Shown piece after piece: positions 1 to 14,870 of a stretch of 64,000 nucleotides of DNA. Every line of letters begins with the position of its first letter. Position 1 is the first letter of the stretch. Source of the stretch: Didymodactylos carnosus. Its lineage: Eukaryota > Rotifera > Eurotatoria > Philodinida > Philodinidae. Where the stretch lies: assembly GCA_905250885.1 (NCBI GenBank), contig CAJNOQ010000014.1:49092-113091 (forward strand), in the 5' to 3' direction. The position numbers and the translations under genes are program-made. The notes under the pieces are model-generated. The model was not told where the DNA came from. It saw only the letters and a list, made by a program, of their open reading frames with translations, and did no database searches.

Positions 1-414
1 TATCTATGTAGGTGTCACAAGCCAAAAGAACAGAAAAAGCCCAACAAAATTCATCTTTACATATAGGCAAAAAAATATTTTTATCCATGAAAGAAAAACG
101 AGATTTTCTTCTTCTTTTCTGTTCGCCTTTTCGTTCAGAAACAAAAAGCTGTAACATATGAGCAGAAAAGAAATGATAACAGCTGATGTGTGACCAGACG
201 TTTTTAAATCGTATGGAAAGACATTTAAGGAAGGACGTTTAGAAAAAGCGTTTGGGCATTTCTTCTTTGACAAATAACCAAATAAAGGAAAAAAATTTCG
301 ATGGATTTTTCTATTGACCACTTTTCTGGTAATTTTCACATTTTTAGAACAAAGTAATTTTCATCATTCTTAAGAGCGAAGGAGGATATCTACATAAAAG
401 AAAATGATCTTGTC
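1..414. other. Intergenic, 3' of the GTF3C4-like gene
   Basis: AT-rich sequence downstream of the minus-strand GTF3C4-like stop codon. The only long reading frame lacks family features and has the lysine/phenylalanine bias of chance AT-rich frames. No repeat or RNA gene was seen. Confidence 0.5.
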
Positions 415-3400
415 TTATCCACAAAATGTACATGTGAATCCGCCAAGAATCTTGGTTAATGTTGTTAATTGAAATTCATCTGTTGTTCCATCGGTAATAT
501 AGAAATTACATAGCGTACAACGTTTTGCTCGATCTTGAACATAGATGGGTAAAAATGTTTTATTACAACGTTGAAACTCGTGACCATTGGTGCAGCTCAA
601 ATCAAAAAATGTTCGAATTAGAAGCTGACCGTTACAGATAGGACACTGTAAATATTTGGCGTCACATGTTTGAATATTGACTAACGATGAATATTGACCA
701 GATGTGGTCGATGGTATAACAGCTGTTCCATTGGCTGCTGCTGTCGTGGGACTTGAAGTCATATTCGGATTAGCCATGGCTAAAACAAAAAATGGTTTTA
801 AATCAAAACTTCAAATAACTTAGGGCAACATCATATAAATTTGTCTTATTATTAATTCTCAAGAACACCGTCGATTCAATTTAGACGGTTGTAGACTTTC
901 TCCCAGAAACAGTATAAAACTCAATTTTCTACCCTTTTTATCAGTTAGAAAAGTTTTAAAAGATTTTTGAATAGTTTGAATTAAAGGATACTCCTCTACT
1001 ATTTACAATACTGTTGTTTGTTTCTTTGTTTTTGCAAGAAAAAGTTAAAAATATACCTAGAAGTGTTCCAAACTGTTGATTAATATTTGCGTTTGTTCCT
1101 CCCGTTGAATTCTGTTGATTTGCTTGTAGTTGTTGTGTGGAATATTGCAATAGTTGTTCACACCAGTATAATATTGATTTTTCTATGGGTGTTAATTGTT
1201 GTAAATAACCTTCACCGTTCTTTTGCACAAAATCATACAATTTTTTAATTAGATCAATCGATATCATTTGAGCAAATACATCAGCTAAAACATTAGGGAA
1301 ATAGAAGGTACTTTTCTTTTAAATAACGATCCTAATTATTTATTATTTACCCAAAAATAGCATGTAAGGTGCTTGTCTCAATCCATTACCCAAGCCACTA
1401 TTATGATAAGATAATAATAGTCGGCATAGTGAATGTACTTTTTTTAATAATGAAACAGATGCTTGATCAGCACAATCTGCTACAGACATGATTAGATCAG
1501 TCAATGCATTTGATTTATCTGAATACAGTAGAACACGTAGTGCTGCTAAAACATCGTTCAAACGAAATGATGGCAATGGATTTGATAAGAAGAATGTGAT
1601 GGTAGATGAGACATCTTTGAGAGAATAAACGCTTAATGTTAATATTGCTTCTGAACGTTTCATTGTAATCACAGTACAATGAGTTGGTGTTATCCCAGCT
1701 GCTTGACAATCGTTCCCTAAATTAAAGACAAAGTAAATAGGACACATTTTTCGCACTGACTCAATTTATTAGTGTAAAAAATATGTAAGGATTAGTTATT
1801 CATTTCTTCCTGTAATTTTCCTCTCTCCGTTTGTAAAATAATAATCACAAACACGAAGGATAAATCGTCTTAATTAACAAGCATGAAAAACGTACGTATT
1901 ATGCGTTGAGCATACCATAGACATTCAATGGAGACTTCATTTTAGTACGTTCTGCTGACGAGGACTACATACCGTTTGGTGTCAGCTGACAGTATTGTTC
2001 AAATCTTGTTGTTTGTTGTCCGTGATGTTGATGTTGTGGATCTGCTAGAATGGTTTGGCGATGGATATAACCATCTCTACATATTAGAAATAGATCTTGT
2101 TGTTCATTTAAGAAATGTGTTAGAACCGCTGAATTTAAAGCATATTCATTAACAGTTTTAATTGTAAATTGCGAACATGACGAATTATAACCAGTCGATG
2201 TTATATTGAGAGTAGCGATAACGATCGAGTCCATTTGGGCAAAAAATAATTTATATTCGCCATGTTGTTGATACAAAGCGATATGATGAATACGAGCACC
2301 ATTCGACACTAAATGAGGAGACTCTTGTTTCGTATAAGCTAGCAAGGGAGCAGATTCATTTCCAGTGAGCGATATTGATATGAGACTAACATGACCATGT
2401 GATGAACCCAAGGCTAAAAGAAAAAATAGTAGAAAACAAAAAATTCTTTGATAAAAAACTTATTTTTTTTAATATACCTAGTATACCGGCTGTATCTGAT
2501 AGCGATAGCCACGCCATGGCTGATATTGAATTATGATTTGTTGGTGGTGGGGACTGTTGTAGCTGGAGAGCTGGTAGTGAAGATGTTTTGTTCGAATAAT
2601 GATTTCCGTTGAGCGTAGGAGGCGAATGAGAGTTTGACATTTTTTGCTTTCCTCCCGAAGATTGTTGTTGTGGGTTATTATTGTTATTACAGTTTGTCTC
2701 TGTTGCATTTGGTTCGAGAAGTGCTGCATAAGTTAGAGTTAAATTATTAGTTTGTTGTTGTTCGGACAATTGCCAAATAGCTACATGACCCGATTCCAAA
2801 CCACAAAATAATAGGACGAATCGAGACGGAGAATCACGACGTAAGACAGATGACCATCCCAGACATGATGGAACTAAAACACAAGATGTTCAATATTAAA
2901 AAAAATCAACTTATGCGTTCATCTATTTGAAGCCTGTTGTCTGAGAAAGGTATGTAAGCTAAAAATCTTTCTCTTAAAACCAACGTGTTAAATTCTTTTC
3001 CTGTGAGACCTTAGATTATAAGAAAAAAAAAACGCTTGTTTTTTTCTTTCCTCTTCTTAACCGTTCTTTACTGAAGAAAATTCCTAATGTTTTTTTTCTT
3101 TATATTCTTCGAGAGAAAAAGCAGACTTCATTCAAGAAAAATCTTGTTACATTTTCTTTTATGTTCTTTCCCTAACATTTATCAAAGAAAAAAGTAAACC
3201 TTATATTTTCTTAAAAATCTTTTTTTCCTAAATATTAAAAAGCAACGTATATGTAAAAGAAAAAAACAAGGAAGAAAATACCCTTTTTTCTCGTTTTTTA
3301 TTTCGTTCTTTTTCTTTTCTTTCTCTACTACACTTTTCGTCTTATACATCTGTTCAACAATTTCATTTATTCTTTTGAACAGAGAAGTGATATCGCTCTT

Positions 3401-4532
3401 AAACCATCAAGTGAGTATGCATAATGCGATTGAGAGAGCTAAATGGTATTTTTATTTTTACTCAACATAAAGAATTCAGATCATAAATATCATAAACAAT
3501 GGTTTCAGTTGTACAATTAGAAACGCAAAATTTGAAAATTTCAGGTATTGTTTTCGTACAGGCTGGCTGATTTTTATTCCTCATTAACCCTATCGATGGT
3601 TCATGATAGAACTTTAATTCAAAACCTGAATGAAAAAAGTTAAACACAGTAGCTATGAATCGTTGCTTTCGTTACCAATTAAAAGAGAGTTAAATTATTA
3701 AAAAACTGAAAATTCAGGTTGGTAAATCCCATGCATCGTTTATAATTACAATGATTGCGAATTATAATTTTTCCTAATAAAGAGAGAACACGACCATTAT
3801 GCGAAGAAAAAAAACATCTAAAAGAAGACGAATGGAGCAGAACAAAAACGCCAGCAAAATATAAATGAGAGAAAGAATACATAGAACTAAGAAAATGTCA
3901 AAAAAGGGGGCCAAATTTTCTTTTTGCGTATAAGCCGCTCCATTCCCGCAAAAAAACTGTCAGAACCCATTTGCTAAAAAAAATTGAACTTCTGGCACAT
4001 GGTTTCTCTTACAAATCATACCTAACAGTGCTTCTTCATCGCGTGATAAACCTTGTGTTGAATTTGTCGTTGTTCCATTTGTAGTCGTTGTTTGTGAAGA
4101 TGCTGAAGGTTTTGTCGATGTTGTCGTTCTTCCATTTCTTTCATCTAGTTGTGATCGCCATCTTTTACTGACGTTGAATAATACCACAGGTGACTCTTGA
4201 TTTGCATCGCATATTACTAGTTGACCGGTTGATGATGCCACAGCTAACAATCTTGCACCATCCGGTCGTAGTGAATCTGGACAGAATAAAGCTAATGGGG
4301 TATAAGTATAATATCGCAAATCATCTTGCTCTAAATGTTGATCGAGTTGAAACCATGAAACGGTAAATAGTTGAACTTTACGTGATGAATGACCGCTAAA
4401 TGTGAGTAGTGTGAAACCGGTTGACGAGGCTATAGCGAAACGACTCCAATCGGAACACGATATTGCGCCATCTTTTAGAGAATCAGATGTTTGAAAATGT
4501 TGCTCCTCTAACAGAGAGCAATCAAAACTCAT
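415..4532 (-). CDS. GTF3C4: General transcription factor 3C polypeptide 4-like (TFIIIC 90 kDa subunit)
   Basis: Predicted subunit of TFIIIC, the nuclear factor that recruits RNA polymerase III to tRNA genes. Exons: 4532-4013, 3625-3467, 2873-2478, 2413-1973, 1716-1351, 1284-1057, 779-415, giving 824 residues; the human protein is about the same length (822). The N-terminal exon has the family pattern of acidic leader, DWSRFAIASSTGFTLLTF and beta-propeller-like repeats. The third exon has a SGHVAIWQL blade, followed by a long N/Q/S linker. The last exon holds a zinc-ribbon array: CPIC (about 749-752), C766, C775, CTLC (791-794) and CTFC (820-823), as in the zf-TFIIIC domain. The exon 2 donor is GTTGAG, weaker than the GTAAG/GTATR donors elsewhere. 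A TTTCAG acceptor just upstream of the ATG (4543-4548) suggests a spliced leader exon. Family assignment rests on recalled similarity, strongest at both ends. Confidence 0.72.
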
Positions 4533-6152
4533 TGTTCATTACCTGAAACAAAAAACAACAACGAAAGGTGAGATTTGTGCACTTGTATTCTAGAGAAAAA
4601 AAATTGTTCACACAATGAATTGGGAAGCTGCATTTTTATCGTGTTCAACAATACAAAAAACTTTGTAGTAGTAACAACTGTTGTCTTTGCTTTCTTGGAG
4701 ATTGAGAGGTATAGTTTCAATTAAAAGTCTATTTCTAACAGTTTTTCAAAACAGAGTGCATTACTCATAATGTATCTGTATGTGCCTAAGTACCGGAAAT
4801 AGTTGAAACACTTGAAAAAACATAACGTGAAGCTACCTTTCTCTCTTAAAGAAGTGGGATTGCGAAAAAGAATTTTTTTCATTGAATCAGAATCCACAGA
4901 AAGTATGGCTAAACCCATAAATGTTTACCTTTCAATAGATAGAAAAGATCAAAAAAAATCAACGTTTTCTCTCTAACTCTCAGACTTTTTGTATGTTTAC
5001 TTTCTCGTAGAAGATAATAAAAAAAGATAACAGTAAGAATAACAGATCAGAAACCAGTCGTCAAATTTTTGCTAAGACATTTTAGAATAAGAATACAAAT
5101 AATCAGGCATAATTATTTCGATTAAAATATAAATAGATATGAAAAGCATAATTATTAATATTAAAAAAATTCCGTGTTTGCAACTAATCAATGACGAAAG
5201 GACGAAAAAAAAAGAAAAAGTATTTTCATTTTCATCTTTTTTCTTTCTTTTTGCTTCCATAACTACCCATCTTTCGACAAAAAAACCTCCAGAAAATATT
5301 AAAAAAATATATGTTTTTGTCTGGGTGCGATTGTATGCTAAAGAGTTTTCATTGTCAAATTTTCTACACTCTTATGTGACTGTTTCTTGAAGAAGTCATA
5401 CAATACCCAATAGATGACACTAGTAGTACTTATTAATTTCCTTAATTAAGTATTTGTTTTCTATTATCGAACAAATCTAGAATATTTAGACCATATTAAG
5501 CAAAAGTTCAAGTTATGGCCAAGAAATAACTTGTACGGCCCGTGTAGATAGCCCTTCAGATAATCTGTGGCAACACTATCGCTGTTTGTAAAACACTAAG
5601 GTAAAACGTGCTTTTTGTATGAGGAAAACGCTCTTTAGTTCTATGAATCCTTGCTATTCATTTTTCGGTCTTGAAACGAAAAGACTTTATTTTTCATGAA
5701 TTCTTTCCTGAAATCATACATGCTTATTGATGTCAAACGGCTGCTAAGAACATCTTTGATGGCGAAAAACATACGATCGATATATCGCTATTACGTCTCA
5801 TCATCCTTCTTTTCGGAACAGATGAATAATCAATTCACTTTTCGTTTCTTTCTTGATTTAGAGATTTGAAACCATCAGCATCATTTGCGCTCGTAGTTAC
5901 AAGGTTAAATAATACTCAGATATATAAGATATTTTTACTTCATTTTATTACAGAGTTAATTAATCCACTTTTTTTTCCTTATTTGGTCGGCTTCTCTACG
6001 TTTCAGCTAATTTAGTATTAATTTGATTTATTTTATAGATTTGTTCAGCTCTATATTCTTAATTCTGTCACAGATCTCCATCCATCTACTTACACATACG
6101 TTCGTTTAATCTTTTACTCACACTATCTTCATCTGTCGAAAATCGGTCAGTC
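4533..6152. other. Intergenic between divergent GTF3C4-like and ARF genes
   Basis: A 1.6 kb head-to-head spacer that should contain both promoters. The 5' leader of the minus-strand gene lies at its left end and the ARF leader at its right. It is AT-rich with homopurine and homopyrimidine runs. I saw no convincing further gene, repeat or defined promoter motif. Confidence 0.45.
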
Positions 6153-8997
<2,845 letters not shown>

Positions 8998-9946
8998 AAT
9001 GAAATTAATGGTAAAATAAAATAGAAAATTTAAAAAGCCATAAGGAACATAGGACAACTATAAGCCGCCTTTTTTTCTCTGTTTTACTTTTTGATCTTAA
9101 TATATGTTATATTCTTTCCATTTTAAAAGAGAGATCAGCCAATACACACATTCACAAGTTTAGTTTTAATCAAAAGTGGATATTTTTAGAAAGAGAGAGT
9201 AAGAACAATCTGTTATCCATTTATCTGTATCTATCTATCTATCTATCTATCTATTTATTTCATTTTTTTTTCGTTTTTGTTCTTTTTTTCATCGTTGTTG
9301 TTGTTGATGATTAATGTTGCACAGACGCACATACACTCAAGAATCTGAAAAAGCTGTGCGCCTAACATACACATATTTTCCATTGTTGGTTCGATTTTTT
9401 TCTTTTTACATTATTTGTTAAAACAATTTTTCGTGGTTGGGTTAAGAAAAACATTAAAAATAAAGAAAAACAGGATGGGAAATGGAGATAAAGCGTGTTT
9501 TTTTCAATGTGTTAATGTTGTTGTTCGACCGGGAACAAATTTTATGTATATTCAAGTATTGTTAAATAAATTTTATAAATTCAACGATGTTGGCAGCTGA
9601 AAAAGAACGAGTTACTTACTTTTTTTTAATGAAAACAATTTACTTAGAAGAAGCGGCAGTCTCTAGTTTTCGGTATTACTCGCAGCTTGATCTTACTATC
9701 TCATACACAGATTTATGTCCTGTCAGTAATGTCAGCGAGTAATCTTCCGTGAATAAAATGCAAATTTTTCTTCGATGGTAGCTGATAGTCTACAATACTT
9801 ATTTATTTTATATATTTTGAGAGAGATATCTGAACTAAATACGGCCATTTTCAAACTGTCATCATTGGCTGACAGTGTAAAAAGATAGCCACTAGTCGGA
9901 CTAGTAGTAATGATTTAATACTACCTTGGAAATATTGGATTTGAAG
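8998..9946. other. Intergenic 3' of the ARF gene
   Basis: Contains the probable ARF 3' UTR, a short TATC microsatellite and AT-rich sequence. No gene was recognised. Confidence 0.5.
9229..9255. repeat. TATC tetranucleotide microsatellite
   Basis: About six tandem copies of CTAT in the probable 3' untranslated or flanking region of the ARF gene. Confidence 0.9.
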
Positions 9947-10108
9947 CAGGCCCGTAGCCAGGGAGTTGCCCGTTGTGCCCGAGCACACCCCGTAAGTGAA
10001 AATTGCTATCTAACTGCTAGGAATCAGAACCGGTATAACCAGAAAACAAAATGGAAGAAAACCGGTATATCGATTTACATCTATAGCCAAATCCTGGCTA
10101 CGGGTCTG
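9947..10108. mobile_element. Short hAT-like MITE
   Basis: A 162-bp element with 16-bp terminal inverted repeats, CAGGCCCGTAGCCAGG at the left and CAGACCCGTAGCCAGG (read on the minus strand) at the right, one mismatch. The flanking octamers ATTTGAAG and ACTTGAAT match at 6 of 8 positions, consistent with a decayed 8-bp target duplication as made by hAT transposases. It has no coding capacity. The hAT assignment is inferred from the duplication length and CAG termini. Confidence 0.7.
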
Positions 10109-10829
10109 ACTTGAATCATTACCACAATGACGAAATCACGATTAATAACGGGCGATTTATCGAATAATGCTCATGAAAATTAAGCACGATATGCCTCATA
10201 CAAAAAAAAACTTCAGCGCGCACTGGTATCCCACATGTACTGGTAAACACATTTTTGTAGGAAATCATGGAAAAGTGAATTATATCCTTATTTTCAAACC
10301 TGATCATCGTCTATTTGTTTTCGCTTTGTTCATTTTTAGGTCTTCTTTATTGCTTTTTATTCATGTTGTTTCTACTTTTTTTCAATTGAAATCCAATCTA
10401 ATGATGTTTAATTCACAATTACAGATGGATTTTCCACTATTTATTACATTTGTTATTATTCAAGATATAGTTTCTTGTAAGTATATGCGGTATACTATTA
10501 AATCATTTGAGAAAAGTAAAAATCCTTAGAAAAACTTAGACTTAAGTAAAATCTTAGAAGTCTCTGTTAAAAGTACCACAGAAGTACTGTCAAGAACAAT
10601 CAGCGTTTAGAAATACTTTGATTATGTCAGAATATCGCTGAAATTTGGAATGTGACAAATTTCTTTTGTACACCGTATAAAAGTGGCATTTCGTTTTTAT
10701 TTCTTTTGCTCTAGTTCGCGGTAATTTTACGTCTGTTGAAAGCGATAAATATGGATGATTTGATCGAGATCCTACATTAAACGGCTTCTTTTCATTTTGG
10801 AGCTTTGTTTTACTATTATTATCAAGTAT
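10109..10829. other. Intergenic, nothing recognised
   Basis: AT-rich sequence between two repeat elements. The 120-codon open frame at 10167-10529 has no recognisable domain and lacks the composition of the real exons here. Confidence 0.4.
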
Positions 10830-11267
10830 GTGTACGGCCCGCCTCGTCCACTGAAGTTTGCTACTGCAAGTGTAATTTTGCCACGGTTTTCCACTAAATT
10901 ACTCTTAGAACTAGACTACTTTTAGAAAAACAGTAGTCACATTTCGTTGGAAAGAAAAGATAAAGCTGGACCTAAGCGAATTGTTCAAAAATTTTCGTTC
11001 AGGCGAAAAAATTAAAAGAATTTCACTGTCTTTTGACAAAAAACTGAAGTTAAGAAATATGTATGTTTCACATTTTTTCGTCTGAACGAAAATTTTTGAA
11101 CAATTCGCTTAGGTCGAGTTTTAAAGAGCTTCGACTTTTCTTTCCAACGAAATGTTATTCGACCCTCTACTGCTTTTCATCAAAAAGTTATGACCATTTT
11201 AATTTAGTGAAAACCGTGGCGGAATCACACTTGCGATAGCAAACTTCGGTGGACAGACCGTGTACAC
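10830..11267. repeat. Foldback/MITE-like palindrome
   Basis: Ends pair over roughly 70 bp: GAAGTTTGCTACTGCAAGTG (left) against the reverse complement of CACTTGCGATAGCAAACTTC (right), flanked by GTGTAC at the left and GTACAC at the right. Inner arms also pair around AATTTTTGAACAATTCGCTT (11089-11110) and its complement near 10978-10998. TAT lies immediately outside both ends, a possible 3-bp target duplication. Confidence 0.75.
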
Positions 11268-12958
11268 TATCTCTGTTTCATGACGTTACTTCAGATTCAT
11301 CTCCTCTCTTCTATGGATATTTAGTGTTATTCTTAATTATTAATGCAAATGGTATTATCGGCTATATGATTGGTTACAGGTCACCACCTGAGCGTTTTCG
11401 GCACATATTAGATCCAGTCACATTTTATCCAAAAATATATCCCTTTAGCTGAATACATGTCATTTTTTCTAAAATTTTTTGTCAAATCTGATAATTTAGT
11501 AATATTTTTTGCTTTTTTTTATCTATAGGAACGTTTTCAGATAAAAGTCAGTGTTGATCATATATATAAGCATTTCAGCTTTTCGCTCGAAGAAGTCAGA
11601 TAGAGTTTGAGGTTTTTATGAACCTTGTCTACTTCGATTATTTTTATACTGAACTGTAAATAGTCTTTTATCGAACAAATTTTTGTTAATCTATTTTGTA
11701 TACTATCTCATAGTATAAAAATCTTAACTCATTGCTTTATTTTTTATAAAAAAATTTGTTTTTGTATGTATCTGTTTGTCAATACTTTTTATTAATAATA
11801 ATTAGAATAATTTGCATAGCGTTTACGATGTAAAACGTAGTTGCCAACTACTTCTGGTACACTTACTACATAACATACGAATAATATAAGTATTGTTAAT
11901 GTGATAACGTAACGTCTACAGAACAAAATAGTTCTGAGTATCAATAAATGTCATAGATAGAGTACTTAAAATAGAGTTGTATATCCTTAATGTTCTTCCT
12001 CTAGATAAATTTTTCTGCGATGTTTTTCAATGAGCATAGACTCTTCTGAACATTTTCCTACTTGCGAATATCTAAAAAAAACATGTCAAAAATAAATGTG
12101 TGTGCTTGACAAAATCTTGGTGTCGTATAACGTAGTAATTTCAAAAATGTGATTTTCAAAATCACTTGAGTTTCTCAATGTCAAGAAGTTATTCGTCGTT
12201 TTGTTCTGCATGAACAAGAAGAATTTGGAAAATTTTCTCTCGGTGAATGATCCATAAAGTATCAGCGGAAGTCACTATGAGAGTGCCAATGATGGCACGA
12301 CCTAGAAGGACAAGTTTAATTAAACGTTTGTGAAAATTTCAGAAATACTGTGAAACATCCAGGATTCTCTCATGCTTTCCATCAAAATACCTCGGGATTC
12401 GCTAATCAAAATCTTGTGAAACTTTTTACGCGAATTTGAGACATAAATGTCAGTGTATCACCAGACAAAATTTTTGGATCATTATCGATAACGCGGTCAA
12501 AGGAAGAAGTCGATAAAAGAGTAAAACAAATAGAGAAATGATGTTTTTTATACAACTTAAGTAGATAACTTTGTTTTTTACATCATTTTGTTTTCTTTCT
12601 TATCGAAGCATAATATTAGCTACAATGTAAAATTCCAGTTAGTTGTTCAGTTCAGAACATCTTGATCCAACACTTCCTTTAAAAATGCTCAGCTCTTATT
12701 TGAATTTCATGTGTTCCTCTTCTCTTTTTCCTTTTCTTTATCACTATTTATCCCAATCTATATTTTTATATCTTGTCTCGCTGTCTAATATACAAAGAGA
12801 AGTGGTATCACTCTAAATAGGTCTATTTAACATGTAACAGATGTGATTTTTTTATTCTACTCTATTTATTAAAAGTAATACATTGATTATTGCTAAAAAT
12901 CTAATCACATACTCTTTCTTTCTTTGATTTTTATTTTTTTTTGACCTATCCCGAGAGC
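11268..12958. other. Intergenic, nothing recognised
   Basis: About 1.7 kb of AT-rich sequence between two inverted-repeat elements. No gene, RNA or clear repeat could be supported on either strand. Confidence 0.4.
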
Positions 12959-14473
12959 TGTCCAGTTATCATTATCTAGATAATAGCTATATAACACGCA
13001 AGCCCGTTAAACCTTTAACTTCCGGCGCACAAAGCATAATAAATCTTTAAGCATATAAGCAGATCGAAGCTATGCACACTACAAGTAATAGAAAAATCAA
13101 GTATTAGGAAAATAGGGAAAATAATAATTTTAGAATTTAAGAAAACAAGGCTTTAAAGAAATAAGTATCTAAGGAGATCATGGAAAATTCGCATTCGTGG
13201 CGAACGGAATTATTCTTTACTATTTCTGTATGCAACATGTCTTCATACTGGCTATAGACTTACAATGTTTATTTATTTCTCCCAATAGTGTAAGTCAGAG
13301 TCGATTCCGAATTCTGTCTTATTTTTCTGATGGGTCTAGGTCACCAATTAGGTTAGGTAACGACCGATTGCGAATTCTGTCTTATTTTCTGACTACTATC
13401 CGTTTCAAAATACAACGTACTCGGTTGTTTTCTGAATAACTTTTGTTAGAAAAGAGACAAAAGCCTGCGATTTTTAGCATTATATAGCCATGACTTTAAG
13501 ACATACTTTTGCTAGCAAAAAATAGTTTTGAAAAAATTTCAAAGGCCGATTTTCCATCAGATCTTTGGAAAACCGGCTCGGTTTTCCAGAAATTAAAGTA
13601 CCAATCTGTTGATTATTTTACATAGACAGATAGTCCGAAATGTCTTCTATAAAATGAGATCTAAGCGACCTTTTAGTTTTGCTTGTTTTTTCAGGGGACA
13701 CGGTTTTTCCCGAACCACACAGACTGGACTTTCTTCTGGTGTGACAATCTCAAAAACACAGAATACATAGATAATCGATGCTCGTGACTAACGTGGCAAC
13801 GTTTATTTTCCTATAAAAAGTAAAATTAGTTTGACTGCTGAGTTGGAAAAACCGTAAGTTTTTGTCTCGTTTCTAATAAAGTTATTCATAAAGCAACCAA
13901 GTACGTTGTATTTTGAAACTGACAGTAGTTCAGGTCACTGTCCAGGTAAGGTAACGATCGTGAGTCACTCTCATAACATCTTTCCTCCTCCCTCCCCGAC
14001 ACCTTCACTTCGACACTTCGTGTCGAAGCGGAGGTATATGTTTAGAAAGATATGGATTCATTGAATAAATCCTTCGAAAATAGCTGGTATAGAAAACACA
14101 GCTGAAATACATAAGTAAAAAATTTAGGGACTACCAGGATCTGACTGTTTCAATACATACTAAAAATCATAAGAAACCTATATGGCGGATGTGTATTTTT
14201 CCAAGCGATGGCTGCAAAAAAACTCAGAATTATTCATAATAACAATTTATGTTATAAATTCGAAGTGTTATTTAACATAGATCTGTTTTCTCATTATCCT
14301 TATTTTCCCTATTTCCTTAGATCGCTATTTTCTGAAATCCTTAAATTCTTATTTTCCGTATGTTCTTAAACCCTGCGTTTACTATTGCAGAACTTCTGAT
14401 AATCTCAGTCTTAGATGCTGATACAATAACACATTGCTAGGCACTGTATTATATAGATAACGGTAACTGGACA
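12959..14473. mobile_element. Composite inverted-repeat element with nested palindrome
   Basis: Outer termini form an imperfect ~27-bp inverted repeat starting TGTCCAGTTATCATTATC (12959) and ending with the complement of TGTCCAGTTACCGTTATC (14473). Inside, a second palindrome has arms at 13393-13475 and 13850-13927 (GTTTCAAAATACAACGTAC pairs with its complement). A ~64-bp direct repeat containing CGAATTCTGTCTTATTT occurs at 13302 and 13366, and a GGTAACGA-containing variant reappears at 13930-13965. A perfect 9-bp stem with 3-nt loop (CTTCGACAC/GTGTCGAAG) lies near 14009. No transposase was seen, and no target duplication is clear. Confidence 0.6.
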
Positions 14474-14711
14474 TCTATTATAAAATATATTTTAGTACAA
14501 AAGTAAAATAGAAAGATAACATACGAAAATATAGAGTATAAAACGCAAAGAATGATTCGACAGGTTTTTTTGACACAGATTTCATGACAGTATGATGTTT
14601 ATATCAACATAATTAAGACATATATATGAATATACTGCCGCTATCTTTCAACAGTTAATCATAACATGAAAAAATTACTTAATTATAGTTTAATTTAATG
14701 TTGTAATATTG

Positions 14712-14866
14712 AATCAAAATTCGCACCAGCTTACGGAGAACCATAAGGAAGAAGATCATAGTTAAAGTTATTGCGCAAGACTATATATATAGTCTAGATT
14801 ATTGTGCAATATTTCATGTATAAAATATAAAATAACATTATTCGAAAAAAAGTGACTTATTTTGGA
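14712..14866 (+). mobile_element. Partial LTR plus leader fragment (copy L)
   Basis: The stretch from GCACCAGC (14723) through GAAGATCATAGTTAAAG to a TATA-like TGTATAAAATA aligns with the LTR copies at 16119-16306 (minus) and 17158-17404 (plus). After the TATA region it jumps to AACATTATTCGAAAAAAAG, which matches the sequence just inside the LTR at 16119-16306. The LTR 3' half, the primer-binding site and part of the leader are therefore deleted here. The matching leader runs straight into the SART1-like reading frame. Confidence 0.7.
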
Positions 14867-14870
14867 TACA

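Noticed and set aside
3679-3882. Possible extra exon of the GTF3C4-like gene
   Set aside because: Exons 1 and 2 join in phase without it (T|GT restores Cys) when the GTAAGA donor at 4012 is used.
10167-10529. 120-codon plus-strand open frame
   Set aside because: Phenylalanine-rich and without any family motif; lies between repeat elements.
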